The translations under genes were made by a program, and so were the position numbers. From positions 1 through 15,674 of the forward strand of contig JANOYR010000245.1 in the NCBI GenBank assembly GCA_031428975.1: a stretch of DNA of 15,674 bases. Direction: 5' to 3'. This DNA is from JAAFIP01 sp031428975. Lineage in GTDB: Bacteria > Pseudomonadota > Gammaproteobacteria > Burkholderiales > Burkholderiaceae_C. The number at the start of each line of letters is the position of its first letter. The stretch's first letter is position 1. Below, in pieces: positions 6,383-13,054 of this stretch. The notes below the pieces were generated by a model. The model did no database searches, was not told the origin of the DNA, and saw only the letters and a list, made by a program, of their open reading frames with translations.

Positions 6383-6420
6383 GTCGGCAGGGCTTTTAGC
6401 AGCGATACGCCCCAGCAAGG

Positions 6421-7518
6421 CTATGCGCCAAAACGCCGCTTGGCTTTTAATGCAAACGTATTGGTAAACGTGGCACTTAAGTCAATTTTGCTGGCCTGCA
6501 CGCTGGGGTCAAACTGCGTGAGCACTTTGAGCGCAGTGCGGGCGGCATCCAAAGCCAGCACACCGTCGGTTGAAATACTCTCGCGCACGCGCTCAAAAGC
6601 CGCCAAATAAAGCGCCCGGTCACCCAGCAAATGCGCCTCGGGCACCAAGCGCATCATGTCTCTGGGGCCTGCTGTTTGCAGCCATTTCAGCGCACGCACC
6701 ATGGCATAACCCAAGGCTTGGGTCGTTTGCGGGTGTTTTTGGGTAAATTCTGTGCTGGCATACAAACAGCTTGATGGCATGGGACCGCCAAAAATAGCCT
6801 TGGCGCCTTTGATGGTGCGGCAATCTGCCACAATTTTGACATCGCCCCGCAGCTCTAGCATCGTCATCACGGGGTCCACGTTGCACAGTGCGTCAATTTG
6901 GCCGCTGCGCAAGGCAGCCAGCGCACCAGCACCACTGCCCACCCCCACAAAACCCACCTCGCCCGCGCGAAGCCCCGCCTTTTCAAGCACCAGCTGGGCC
7001 ATGATATGGGTAGACATGCCGGGCGCAGAAATACCCACGCGCCGCCCCTTAAGCTCTGACAACTGGTTTAACCCAGGCAGGTTGCGGTTGGACACCCCAA
7101 AAGCCGTAGTGGGCGCTCTGCCTTGCATCACAAACGCCCGAACTGGCAAGGACTTTGCAGACAAGGCCAGCATATGGTCAAACGACCCGCTGGCAACATC
7201 AGCAGTGCCAGAAAAAATGGATTGCTGCACCCGGGCTGTGCCGGCCAAATCATCTACCTCGACCTCTAGCCCTTCATCGGCAAAATAGTCCATTTGTTGG
7301 GCAACCAGCAGCGGCAGCGCAGCAAAGCTGCCTAAGCCAGACACGGCAATGGTAATTTTGGATTTTTCGGGCCGCAGCAAGGTGGACGGCCTTGCCGCCC
7401 AAACCCCTTGAGACCCCGCGCTAACGGCCAGTGCGGTGCTTGCGCCAATGCCCGTTCGCAAAAAAACACGCCTGGTTAAGCTGGTTTTGTTACTCCCCGT
7501 TTGCGTCGCATCGTGCAT
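6421..7518 (-). CDS. Tat-exported NMT1/SsuA-like substrate-binding protein
   Basis: A 365-residue periplasmic solute-binding protein of the NMT1/THI5/SsuA superfamily, which feeds ABC importers for sulfonates, nitrate or thiamine precursors; the ligand here cannot be told. A twin-arginine signal is visible (SLTRRVFLRTG, Arg16-Arg17), then a hydrophobic stretch and a likely cleavage after VWA (about residue 41). The mature part has ITIAVSGLGSFAALPLLVAQ (about 55-74), FADEGLEVEV, the central GRRVGISAPGMSTHIMAQLV and SGQIDALCNVDPVM, all typical of the fold. The gene converges on mltD, 38 bp away. No permease or ATPase gene is in the window, so its partner is elsewhere or it acts with a distant transporter. 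No clear promoter is seen in the 101-bp gap upstream. Confidence 0.85.
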   Translation of the reverse strand: MHDATQTGSNKTSLTRRVFLRTGIGASTALAVSAGSQGVWAARPSTLLRPEKSKITIAVSGLGSFAALPLLVAQQMDYFADEGLEVEVDDLAGTARVQQSIFSGTADVASGSFDHMLALSAKSLPVRAFVMQGRAPTTAFGVSNRNLPGLNQLSELKGRRVGISAPGMSTHIMAQLVLEKAGLRAGEVGFVGVGSGAGALAALRSGQIDALCNVDPVMTMLELRGDVKIVADCRTIKGAKAIFGGPMPSSCLYASTEFTQKHPQTTQALGYAMVRALKWLQTAGPRDMMRLVPEAHLLGDRALYLAAFERVRESISTDGVLALDAARTALKVLTQFDPSVQASKIDLSATFTNTFALKAKRRFGA

Positions 7519-7619
7519 GCCAAGATGTTAGCCAACAAGGGCAAAAATGGCATCAGTATCTATCCCAAGCGGGTAAATACGAATACTTTGCGGCTAGTGC
7601 AAGCCCCGTGCAAGCCTGA

Positions 7620-8033
7620 TCAGCGATAGCCCAAAAACAAAATAGCGATATTCAGCAACAAAGCGGCAGTCCAAACACCGGTGCGGATTTTGTCCAAATC
7701 CGCCACATACATCATCACATACACGCAGCGCAGAAATACCCACAAAATGCAAGCAATGTCCAAACGCGCTTGCGCAGCGCCCAGCTGGTGGGCAATGATG
7801 ACCGCCGCTATAAAAAAAGGCAATGCCTCAAAGGTGTTAGCCTGCGCCGCATTGGCACGGGCTCGCCAATCGGTTTGGCGCAGCAGCCATGCACGCGGGT
7901 TGTGGTTGTCGTAGCCGCCCTCTTGGCGCGATTTACCAAACATGCCCCACTTGGCCAAGCCAGCGCACACAATAGGCAGCAAGCAAGCGACCAAAACGCA
8001 CCAATAGGCAATCGTAAACTTTGCAAATTGCAT
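7620..8033 (-). CDS. MAPEG family membrane protein
   Basis: A 137-residue integral membrane protein of the MAPEG family (glutathione and eicosanoid metabolism relatives; the bacterial members mostly have no known substrate). Four hydrophobic segments can be placed at about 5-25 (FTIAYWCVLVACLLPIVCAG), 68-84 (ALPFFIAAVIIAHQLG), 91-109 (DIACILWVFLRCVYVMMYVA) and 118-136 (GVWTAALLLNIAILFLGY). The signature is the loop NPRAWLLRQTDWRARANAAQ followed by NTFEALPFF, in which the Arg-rich turn and N-x-x-E are family features. The length is normal. It stands alone between the substrate-binding protein and repeat copy E. The only link to glutathione chemistry in the window is gloB, three kb away, and it is probably incidental. 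Confidence 0.88.
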   Translation of the reverse strand: MQFAKFTIAYWCVLVACLLPIVCAGLAKWGMFGKSRQEGGYDNHNPRAWLLRQTDWRARANAAQANTFEALPFFIAAVIIAHQLGAAQARLDIACILWVFLRCVYVMMYVADLDKIRTGVWTAALLLNIAILFLGYR

Positions 8034-8062
8034 GAAAAACCCTCATTTTAAGAAAATTAGCA

Positions 8063-8107
8063 CGATGTCACCGCCATATGGTCATATGCTGCTCTTAAAT
8101 AAAGAGC
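8063..8107 (-). repeat. Dispersed palindromic repeat, copy E
   Basis: Minus-strand reading: hairpin GCTCTT-TATTT-AAGAGC (8107-8091), then CATATGACCATATGGCGG and TGACATCG (8088-8063). It keeps the ATGACCAT and GGTGACAT blocks of the family but has a different hairpin sequence. It lies 30 bp upstream of the MAPEG start, so it falls in that gene's promoter/leader region. Confidence 0.7.
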
Positions 8108-8195
8108 GTGACGTGGTGTTAATTTTGCCACTAAATGTGCGCTTTTCCTGAGTGTGTGTGCCGTGTTTTACAAATTTTAAGCCCAATCCGTCCGC

Positions 8196-8540
8196 TTAAA
8201 AAGTCGTGGTTTTGCCGTCTGCGCCCGTGATTTCAACTTTGACTGCGCTAACACTGGTGCGGGTAATCACGGTTTTGGTGGGCGCTTTGCCTGTGATGGT
8301 GGCGGTACCACTGCTGTCGCTGTAGTTGACAAATTTCACCGTGACGATGCCGTCGGCATATTTGGTGGCGTAAGTGCCGTTGAGCACGCCGTTGTTGTAG
8401 CTGATGCCAGTTTGCCAGCCACGCACGCCGTCGCTCAAGGCGCAGGATTGAACTGATCCGCGAAAATCGCACTTTAAGCCGCCATTGACCGTGACGAGTC
8501 TGACGCGCCCGAGCAGCGTATGGGCTCTCCCGCCGCTCCC
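8196..8540 (-). pseudogene. Beta-rich ORF fragment lacking a 5' end
   Basis: A frame open from the stop at 8541-8543 to 8196, with no ATG. The only usable alternative start is a TTG at 8438, giving 80 residues from SDGVRGWQTG. Upstream in frame the reading VNGGLKCDFRGSVQSCALSD still looks protein-like, with a Cys pair, which suggests a larger ancestral protein. The product is a run of Thr/Val/Gly-rich strands (GTYATKYADGIVTVKFVNYS, TATITG, KVEITGADGKTTTF), like the C-terminal part of an exported or surface protein. No family is recognised. Its 5' side runs into the 94-bp structured repeat at 8505-8598, which probably marks where the gene was broken. Confidence 0.45.
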
Positions 8541-8598
8541 TCATGGCGGGCATACCGCAAATCGGTCGGACGGGAGCGCCAAAACACTGATCGGGCGC
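8505..8598. repeat. 94-bp element with inverted ends
   Basis: The ends are inverted repeats: GCGCCCGAGCAG (8505-8516) and CTGATCGGGCGC (8587-8598), 11 of 12 complementary. Inside are a perfect hairpin CCCGCC...GGCGGG (8529-8534/8545-8550) and an alternative pairing CTCCCG/CGGGAG (8527-8532/8571-8576). The segment 8553-8572 is repeated at window bases 1-21. It begins 9 bp beyond the recR stop, so its RNA could also act as a 3' structure for the dnaX-ybaB-recR transcript. It has the size and form of a small non-coding mobile or REP-like element; no target duplication is clear. Confidence 0.6.
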
Positions 8599-8607
8599 AC
8601 CAACGCT

Positions 8608-9198
8608 TCAGCGCCGGTCTACCAAGGCATGTGCAATCGTGCCTAAATCGACGTATTCGAGCTCGCTGCCTGCGGGCACACCGCGTGCAAGGCGGGTGAC
8701 TTGCAGACCTTTGTTACGCAGCGTTTGGGCAATGACGTGGGCTGTGGCTTCACCTTCTGCTGTGAAATTAGTAGCAAGAATGACCTCGGCCACCGTGCCG
8801 TCGGTGGCGCGGTCAATCAAGCGGTGCAGGCCAATTTCTTTGGGGCCAATGCCGTCAAGCGGGCTAAGCTTGCCCATCAGCACAAAATATTGGCCTTTGT
8901 AGGCGCTGGTGCGCTCTAGCGCGGCTTGGTCGGCAGGGGTTTCCACCACGCAGAGCTTGGTTTGGTCGCGCTGCGGATCTTGGCAGGTGTGGCAAATGGG
9001 CGCTTGGGTAAAGGTGTAACAGCGCTCGCAATGGCGCACGTTTTGCACCGAGTCTTCGAGGGCACGGGCGAGCTGGCGAGCGCCCTCGCGGTCGTGCTGG
9101 AGCATGTAAAAAGCCATGCGGGCAGCAGACTTGGCCCCCACACCCGGCAGGCGGCGCAGCGCTTCAATCAGGGCGGACAGGGAGTGGGTGTCGCTCAC
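8608..9198 (-). CDS. recR: Recombination protein RecR
   Basis: RecR works with RecF/RecO to load RecA on gapped DNA in the cytosol. The 196-residue protein shows all family parts: an N-terminal helix-hairpin-helix (ALIEALRRLPGVGAKSAARM, 9-28), a Cys4 zinc finger CERC-x8-CHTC (Cys57, Cys60, Cys69, Cys72), a Toprim domain (CVVETPADQAALERTSAYKG then YFVLMGKLSPLDGIGP; ATNFTAEGEATA), and a C-terminal part with RLARGVPAGSELEYVDLGTI. The length is normal. The gene follows ybaB by 20 bp on the same strand, the usual dnaX-ybaB-recR operon. The 94-bp repeat follows its stop directly. Confidence 0.97.
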   Translation of the reverse strand: MSDTHSLSALIEALRRLPGVGAKSAARMAFYMLQHDREGARQLARALEDSVQNVRHCERCYTFTQAPICHTCQDPQRDQTKLCVVETPADQAALERTSAYKGQYFVLMGKLSPLDGIGPKEIGLHRLIDRATDGTVAEVILATNFTAEGEATAHVIAQTLRNKGLQVTRLARGVPAGSELEYVDLGTIAHALVDRR

Positions 9199-9218
9199 CG
9201 AATATGTCTAAGCTTGGC

Positions 9219-9551
9219 TTAAAACGGGAACTTCATGCCGCCGGGCAGGCTGGGCATGCCAGCGGTAATTTTGCCCATTTTGGCATTGGATGTTTCTTCG
9301 GCTTTGCGCACGGCAGCATTAAAGGCTGCGGCCACCAAGTCTTCGAGCATGTCTTTGTCTTCAGCCAGCAGGCTGGGGTCGATTTGCACGCGCTTAACAT
9401 CGTGTTTGCAGGTCATCAGCACTTTGACCATGCCAGAGCCCGATTCGCCCTCTACCTCGATACTGCCAAGCTCTTCTTGGGCTCGCTTCATATTGTCTTG
9501 CATGGACTGGGCTTGTTTCATCAGTCCGGCTAATTGGCCTTTATTGAACAT
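9219..9551 (-). CDS. ybaB: YbaB/EbfC nucleoid-associated protein
   Basis: A 110-residue dimeric DNA-binding protein of the YbaB/EbfC family, associated with the nucleoid. The N-terminal helix MFNKGQLAGLMKQAQSMQDN leads to the conserved QEELGSIEVEGESGSGMVKV and the strand-loop TCKHDVKRVQIDPSLL. A helix LEDLVAAAFNAAVRKAEET follows, and the usual flexible Gly/Met/Pro tail (ITAGMPSLPGGMKFPF) ends it. The gene sits 40 bp after dnaX and 20 bp before recR. AGCGAG lies upstream of its ATG. It is a normal full-length member with nothing odd. Confidence 0.95.
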   Translation of the reverse strand: MFNKGQLAGLMKQAQSMQDNMKRAQEELGSIEVEGESGSGMVKVLMTCKHDVKRVQIDPSLLAEDKDMLEDLVAAAFNAAVRKAEETSNAKMGKITAGMPSLPGGMKFPF

Positions 9552-9591
9552 AGGTTTCTCGCTATTAAAAATGAAAATTTGGATGAAAAAT

Positions 9592-11517
9592 TTATACTGC
9601 GCGGATGCTACCAGTGACGATTTTTGCGCCGTAATCCCGCATCATATCTTGCACCAGCGGGTCCGACATGATCAAGGCTTCGGCGGCGCTTTGGCGTGCC
9701 AGCGCTTTGGCATTGGCGCGGCGCGACCAACTGTCGGTGACGGGGCCCACCTCGATGCGGATCACCAGCTCTTGGCCTTGCACGGTCGCGTCAGAGCCCG
9801 TCAGCTGCGCCATGGCTTGGCTAGCCAGCCCTAAGCCCTCGACAGCCATTTGCAGCTTGTCACGCGCAGCCTCTGCCGCCAACATGGCCTGCTCTACCCG
9901 CAACGTGATGTAGCCTGCGCCGCCGCCCACGCGCTGCGTCTGCTGGGCCAGCTCTTTGGTCAGTGCCGTAACAGCCTGCCTGTCAACCAAAAGCTGCACC
10001 GTGGCCACCCAAGCGTCTTGCGCGGCATCGGCGGGCATAGCCTCCATGCGCGGCTCGGTGCGGGGGCTGGGAGCGCTTTGCTCGCGCACCGTAATTGCTA
10101 CAACTTGTGGAGCAACATATGACGGCTGGACCGTGACATTGGTCTTATTTTCTATAAAAAAAGCAGGCTTGTTGGGGGGCGTGCTGGGCAACGAGTCAAA
10201 TGATGGCTCGTCGTCATACACGGGCTCGCTGTATGCTGGCTTAGCGGCGTTTGCCCGTTGCTGCGGTGGCACACTTGCGACGGGTTCAGCTTTCGCTAGA
10301 GTTTTTTTTTCAGCCTCAGCCAACACGGCTGCCGCATGGGGCTCAGGGGGTTCTGCCAATTTTGCTATGGGCGCTGGGCTAAGTGCCGCCGCTGGATTGG
10401 CCGCTGCTTGCGCCGCACCCGCTGGTTTAAAAGCCAGTAAACGCAGCAGCGTCATGGTCAAGCCTGCGTATTCGTCGGGAGCTAGCCCCAGCTCGGCGCG
10501 GCCGTGAATGCACAGGGAATACAGCAACTGCGCCTCGTCAGCGGCCATCACAGTGGCCAAACGCGCGGTTTCTACGGCTTCAGCATCTTGCACATCGTGG
10601 CTGCCGGGCACGGCTTGGCAGACTGCCATGCGTTGCAGCACGGCGGCCATGTCTTCTAGCGTGCCAGCGGCGCTCAGGCCGTTGCTGCGCAGTGTGTCAA
10701 TGGTGTCCACCACCAGTTTGCCGTCGCCCCGGGCCAGTGCGTCAATTAGCCTGAATACATAGCTGCGGTCTACCGCGCCCAGCATCAGGCGCACGGTGGC
10801 TTCGGTTAAAGCGCCCGATCCAAAGGCAATGGCTTGGTCGGTGAGGCTCAGGGCATCGCGCATCGAGCCGCGGGCGGCGCGCGAGATCAGGCGCAGGGCT
10901 TGTTCTTCGGCCTGCACCGCCTCTAGACCCAACACCAGCTGCAAGTGGCTTTGCACCGTCTCAGGTGCCATGGGGCGCAGGTTAAATTGCAGACAGCGCG
11001 ACAGCACCGTGGGTGGCACTTTTTGCGGGTCTGTCGTGGCCAATACGAATTTGAGGTAGTCCGGCGGCTCTTCCAGCGTTTTGAGCATGGCGTTAAACGC
11101 CGTGTTGGTGAGCATGTGCACCTCGTCAATCATGAACACTTTAAAACGTCCTACCACGGGTTTGTACACCGCCTGCTCTAAGAGCTGCTGCACCTCGTCT
11201 ACACCGCGGTTAGAGGCGGCATCGAGCTCGGTGTAGTCCACAAAGCGGCCGCTGTCGATATCGGTGCAGGCATTGCACACGCCGCAGGGCGTAGCGGTGA
11301 TGCCGCCCTGCCCGTCAGTACCTTGGCAATTGAGCGATTTGGCCAAAATGCGCGACACCGTGGTTTTACCCACACCGCGTGTGCCAGTGAACAAATACGC
11401 ATGGTGCAGGCGCTGCTGCGTAAGCGCATTGGTCAGGGCCGTGACCACGCTCTCTTGCCCCACCATTTCGGTGAAGTTTTTAGGGCGGTATTTGCGGGCG
11501 AGCACCAAATAAGACAT
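9592..11517 (-). CDS. dnaX: DNA polymerase III subunits tau and gamma
   Basis: Encodes the tau subunit (641 aa), the AAA+ clamp-loader ATPase that also links polymerase cores and helicase at the replication fork. Domain I begins MSYLVLARKYRPKNF and has Walker A GTRGVGKT (45-52), a zinc site (Cys64, Cys78, Cys81, Cys84), Walker B FMIDEVHM (128-135) and the SRC motif (173-175). Domains II-III follow to about 370. A long Ala/Pro-rich linker (about 370-490) leads to a C-terminal tau-specific domain. At codons 403-406 the gene has nine A in a row; the -1 frame stops after 5 codons and the +1 frame after one, giving products of about 410 or 406 aa, close to E. coli gamma (431). Repeat copy F lies in the linker (about codons 459-474). 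First gene of the dnaX-ybaB-recR operon. Confidence 0.97.
   Translation of the reverse strand: MSYLVLARKYRPKNFTEMVGQESVVTALTNALTQQRLHHAYLFTGTRGVGKTTVSRILAKSLNCQGTDGQGGITATPCGVCNACTDIDSGRFVDYTELDAASNRGVDEVQQLLEQAVYKPVVGRFKVFMIDEVHMLTNTAFNAMLKTLEEPPDYLKFVLATTDPQKVPPTVLSRCLQFNLRPMAPETVQSHLQLVLGLEAVQAEEQALRLISRAARGSMRDALSLTDQAIAFGSGALTEATVRLMLGAVDRSYVFRLIDALARGDGKLVVDTIDTLRSNGLSAAGTLEDMAAVLQRMAVCQAVPGSHDVQDAEAVETARLATVMAADEAQLLYSLCIHGRAELGLAPDEYAGLTMTLLRLLAFKPAGAAQAAANPAAALSPAPIAKLAEPPEPHAAAVLAEAEKKTLAKAEPVASVPPQQRANAAKPAYSEPVYDDEPSFDSLPSTPPNKPAFFIENKTNVTVQPSYVAPQVVAITVREQSAPSPRTEPRMEAMPADAAQDAWVATVQLLVDRQAVTALTKELAQQTQRVGGGAGYITLRVEQAMLAAEAARDKLQMAVEGLGLASQAMAQLTGSDATVQGQELVIRIEVGPVTDSWSRRANAKALARQSAAEALIMSDPLVQDMMRDYGAKIVTGSIRAV
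10095..10142 (+). repeat. Dispersed palindromic repeat, copy F (inside dnaX)
   Basis: Plus-strand reading: imperfect hairpin TTGCT...AGCAA (10095-10099/10111-10115), then TATGACGGCTGGACC (10118-10132) and GTGACATTGG. It keeps the TATGAC and CCGTGACATTG blocks. It is antisense to dnaX and codes, in the dnaX frame, for about NVTVQPSYVAPQVVAI of the variable linker. Confidence 0.6.
10286..10310 (-). promoter_or_regulatory. A9 slippage site with stops in both shifted frames
   Basis: On the dnaX strand, nine consecutive A (10310-10302) are read GAA AAA AAA ACT. A -1 shift reads AAC TCT AGC GAA AGC TGA, stopping at 10288-10286. A +1 shift reads CTC TAG, stopping at 10298-10296. In E. coli, gamma arises from a -1 ribosomal shift on A6G; in Thermus thermophilus, from RNA polymerase slippage on A9. 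This site could use either. A weak CCCGT/ACGGG stem lies downstream (10284-10280/10258-10254). No clear upstream Shine-Dalgarno-like element is seen. Confidence 0.7.
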
Positions 11518-11574
11518 GGCGTGATTCTATGTGCTTCTACCCAGCATTTGGCGCTTGGCGGTATGATTGAAAGC

Positions 11575-12012
11575 ATGAAAGACACCAACACCACCCCCTA
11601 CCCCCAATTCCATCTGGCTTTTCCTGTGCACGACTTGGCCGCTGCTCGCGCTTTTTATGGCGACTTGCTGGGCTGCCCCGAGGGGCGTAGCTCGCCCGAA
11701 TGGGTGGACTTTAACTTTTATGGACACCAAATTGTGGCGCATTTGAGCCCCGCCGAATGCACGCCGGTGGCCACCAGCGGCGTGGACGGCGATGCCGTGC
11801 CAGTGCGCCACTACGGCGCGATTTTGCCGATGGCGATGTGGGAAGCACTTTCGGTCAAACTCAAGGCCGTCAACACGAAGTTTGTGATTGAACCCCATGT
11901 GCGCTTCAAAGGCCAAGTGGGTGAGCAAGCCACCATGTTTTTTCATGACCCCAGCGGCAATGCCTTGGAATTCAAGGCTTTTGGTGATTTATCACAGGTT
12001 TTTGCGAAATAA
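11575..12012 (+). CDS. VOC superfamily (glyoxalase/bleomycin-resistance-like) protein
   Basis: A 145-residue protein of the vicinal oxygen chelate fold, with two beta-alpha-beta-beta-beta modules. The first is FHLAFPVHDLAAARAFYGDL (12-31) with LLGCPEGR and WVDFNFYGHQIVAHL. The second has HYGAILPMAMWEALSVKLKA (79-98) and ends FFHDPSGNALEFKAF (122-136). His13, His79 and Glu132 sit where VOC enzymes place metal ligands, so a metal enzyme is plausible, but the substrate is unknown. The ATG at 11575 is preferred; an in-frame ATG at 11563 is also possible and neither has a strong ribosome site. The gene diverges from dnaX with about 57 bp between starts and converges on ligC, with hairpin repeat C between the two stops. 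Confidence 0.85.
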   Translation: MKDTNTTPYPQFHLAFPVHDLAAARAFYGDLLGCPEGRSSPEWVDFNFYGHQIVAHLSPAECTPVATSGVDGDAVPVRHYGAILPMAMWEALSVKLKAVNTKFVIEPHVRFKGQVGEQATMFFHDPSGNALEFKAFGDLSQVFAK

Positions 12013-12015
12013 TTG

Positions 12016-12067
12016 GGCAATGTCGCGGTATGTACGTCATAGTTTGCTATTTTTATTATAGCAAACT
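12016..12067 (-). repeat. Dispersed palindromic repeat, copy C
   Basis: Minus-strand reading: perfect hairpin AGTTTGCTAT-AATAAAA-ATAGCAAACT (12067-12041, 10-bp arms, 7-nt loop), then the tail CTATGACGTACATACCGC and GACATTGCC. The 31-base core CAAACT...TTGCC (12046-12016) matches copy B at 25 of 31 positions. It lies between the convergent VOC and ligC stops and could stall transcription from both sides, although a terminal T-run is lacking. Confidence 0.8.
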
Positions 12068-12103
12068 GCTTGCCCATTAAAACCGCTGCGCAGCACCAAG
12101 CTT

Positions 12104-13054
12104 TCAGGCCAACTGCTGCTCTAAGTCGTGCAACACTTGGTAGCAAGCGAGCACACCTGCCACACTGCTGTTGGGCTCGCGTCCTTCGCGAATAGCCGCA
12201 AAAAACTCACGGTCTTGCAGCTCAATGCCGTTCATGCTGACATCGACTTGGCTGACGTCGATTTTTTCGTCTTTGCCGTTGAACAAATCATCGTAACGGG
12301 CCAAATACGTGGCGGTGTCGCCGATGTAGCGAAAATACGTGCCCAGCGGGCCGTCATTGTTGAAGCTCAGGCTCAGTGTGCAAATTGCCCCGTTGGCCGT
12401 CTTGAGCTGGATGCTCATGTCCATGGCAATGCCTAAAGCGGGGTGGATTGGGCCTTGTACGGCGTTGGCTTTCACAATCGGTGAGCCGCATTGGTAAGCA
12501 AACAAATCCACCGTGTGCGCCGCATGGTGCCACAGCAGGTGGTCTGTCCACGAGCGGGCTTGGCCTAGGGCATTCATATTGGTGCGGCGGAAAAAATACG
12601 TTTGCACGTCCATTTGCTGGATGTTGAAACGCCCCGCTGCTACCTCTTTGTGCACATATTGGTGGCTGGGGTTAAAACGGCGGGTGTGGCCGCACATGGC
12701 AACCAGGCCGGTTTGTTTTTGCATGTCCACTACGGCCAAAGCATCGGCGTAGCTATCAGCCAGCGGAATCTCCACCTGCACGTGTTTGCCCGCTTGCATG
12801 CACTGCATGGCCTGCGCGGCATGCATTTGCGTGGGCGTGCACAAAATCACGGCATCGACCTCGGGCAGAGCTAGGCTGTCGGCCAAATCGGTGGTGACAT
12901 GGGCTATGCCGTATTTGGCGGCAGTTTCTTGGGTTTTTTCGAGGTCGCGGCTGATGAGCGATACGACTTCTACGCCGTCGATGTTTTGGATACCGTCGAT
13001 GTGTTTGATGCCAAACGCACCCGCGCCAGCCAGCGCCACTTTGATAGTTTTCAT
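12104..13054 (-). CDS. ligC: 4-carboxy-2-hydroxymuconate-6-semialdehyde dehydrogenase
   Basis: LigC/PmdC oxidises the ring-opened semialdehyde (as its cyclic hemiacetal) with NAD(P)+ to 2-pyrone-4,6-dicarboxylate, the second step of protocatechuate 4,5-cleavage, in the cytosol. The 316-residue protein is a Gfo/Idh/MocA-type oxidoreductase. An N-terminal Rossmann fold has VALAGAGAFGIKHIDGIQ (glycines 10, 12, 15), then AVILCTPTQMHAAQAMQCMQ and GKHVQVEIPLADS at about 89-101. The usual EKP of the superfamily reads EIP here. The catalytic half includes GHTRRFNPSHQYV and DHLLWHHAAHTVDLFAYQCG, rich in histidine. The ATG overlaps the ligB stop by four bases (ATGA). As last gene of the operon it ends about 37 bp from repeat C. 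The family assignment rests on sequence and strong context. Confidence 0.93.
   Translation of the reverse strand: MKTIKVALAGAGAFGIKHIDGIQNIDGVEVVSLISRDLEKTQETAAKYGIAHVTTDLADSLALPEVDAVILCTPTQMHAAQAMQCMQAGKHVQVEIPLADSYADALAVVDMQKQTGLVAMCGHTRRFNPSHQYVHKEVAAGRFNIQQMDVQTYFFRRTNMNALGQARSWTDHLLWHHAAHTVDLFAYQCGSPIVKANAVQGPIHPALGIAMDMSIQLKTANGAICTLSLSFNNDGPLGTYFRYIGDTATYLARYDDLFNGKDEKIDVSQVDVSMNGIELQDREFFAAIREGREPNSSVAGVLACYQVLHDLEQQLA

Noticed and set aside
6383..6420. Terminator between convergent mltD and the substrate-binding protein gene
   Set aside because: No stable stem followed by a T-run could be found in the 38-bp gap.
11323..11562. Upstream extension of the VOC protein frame
   Set aside because: The frame is open but overlaps the 5' part of dnaX on the other strand; VOC homology begins after 11575, so the extension is a shadow.
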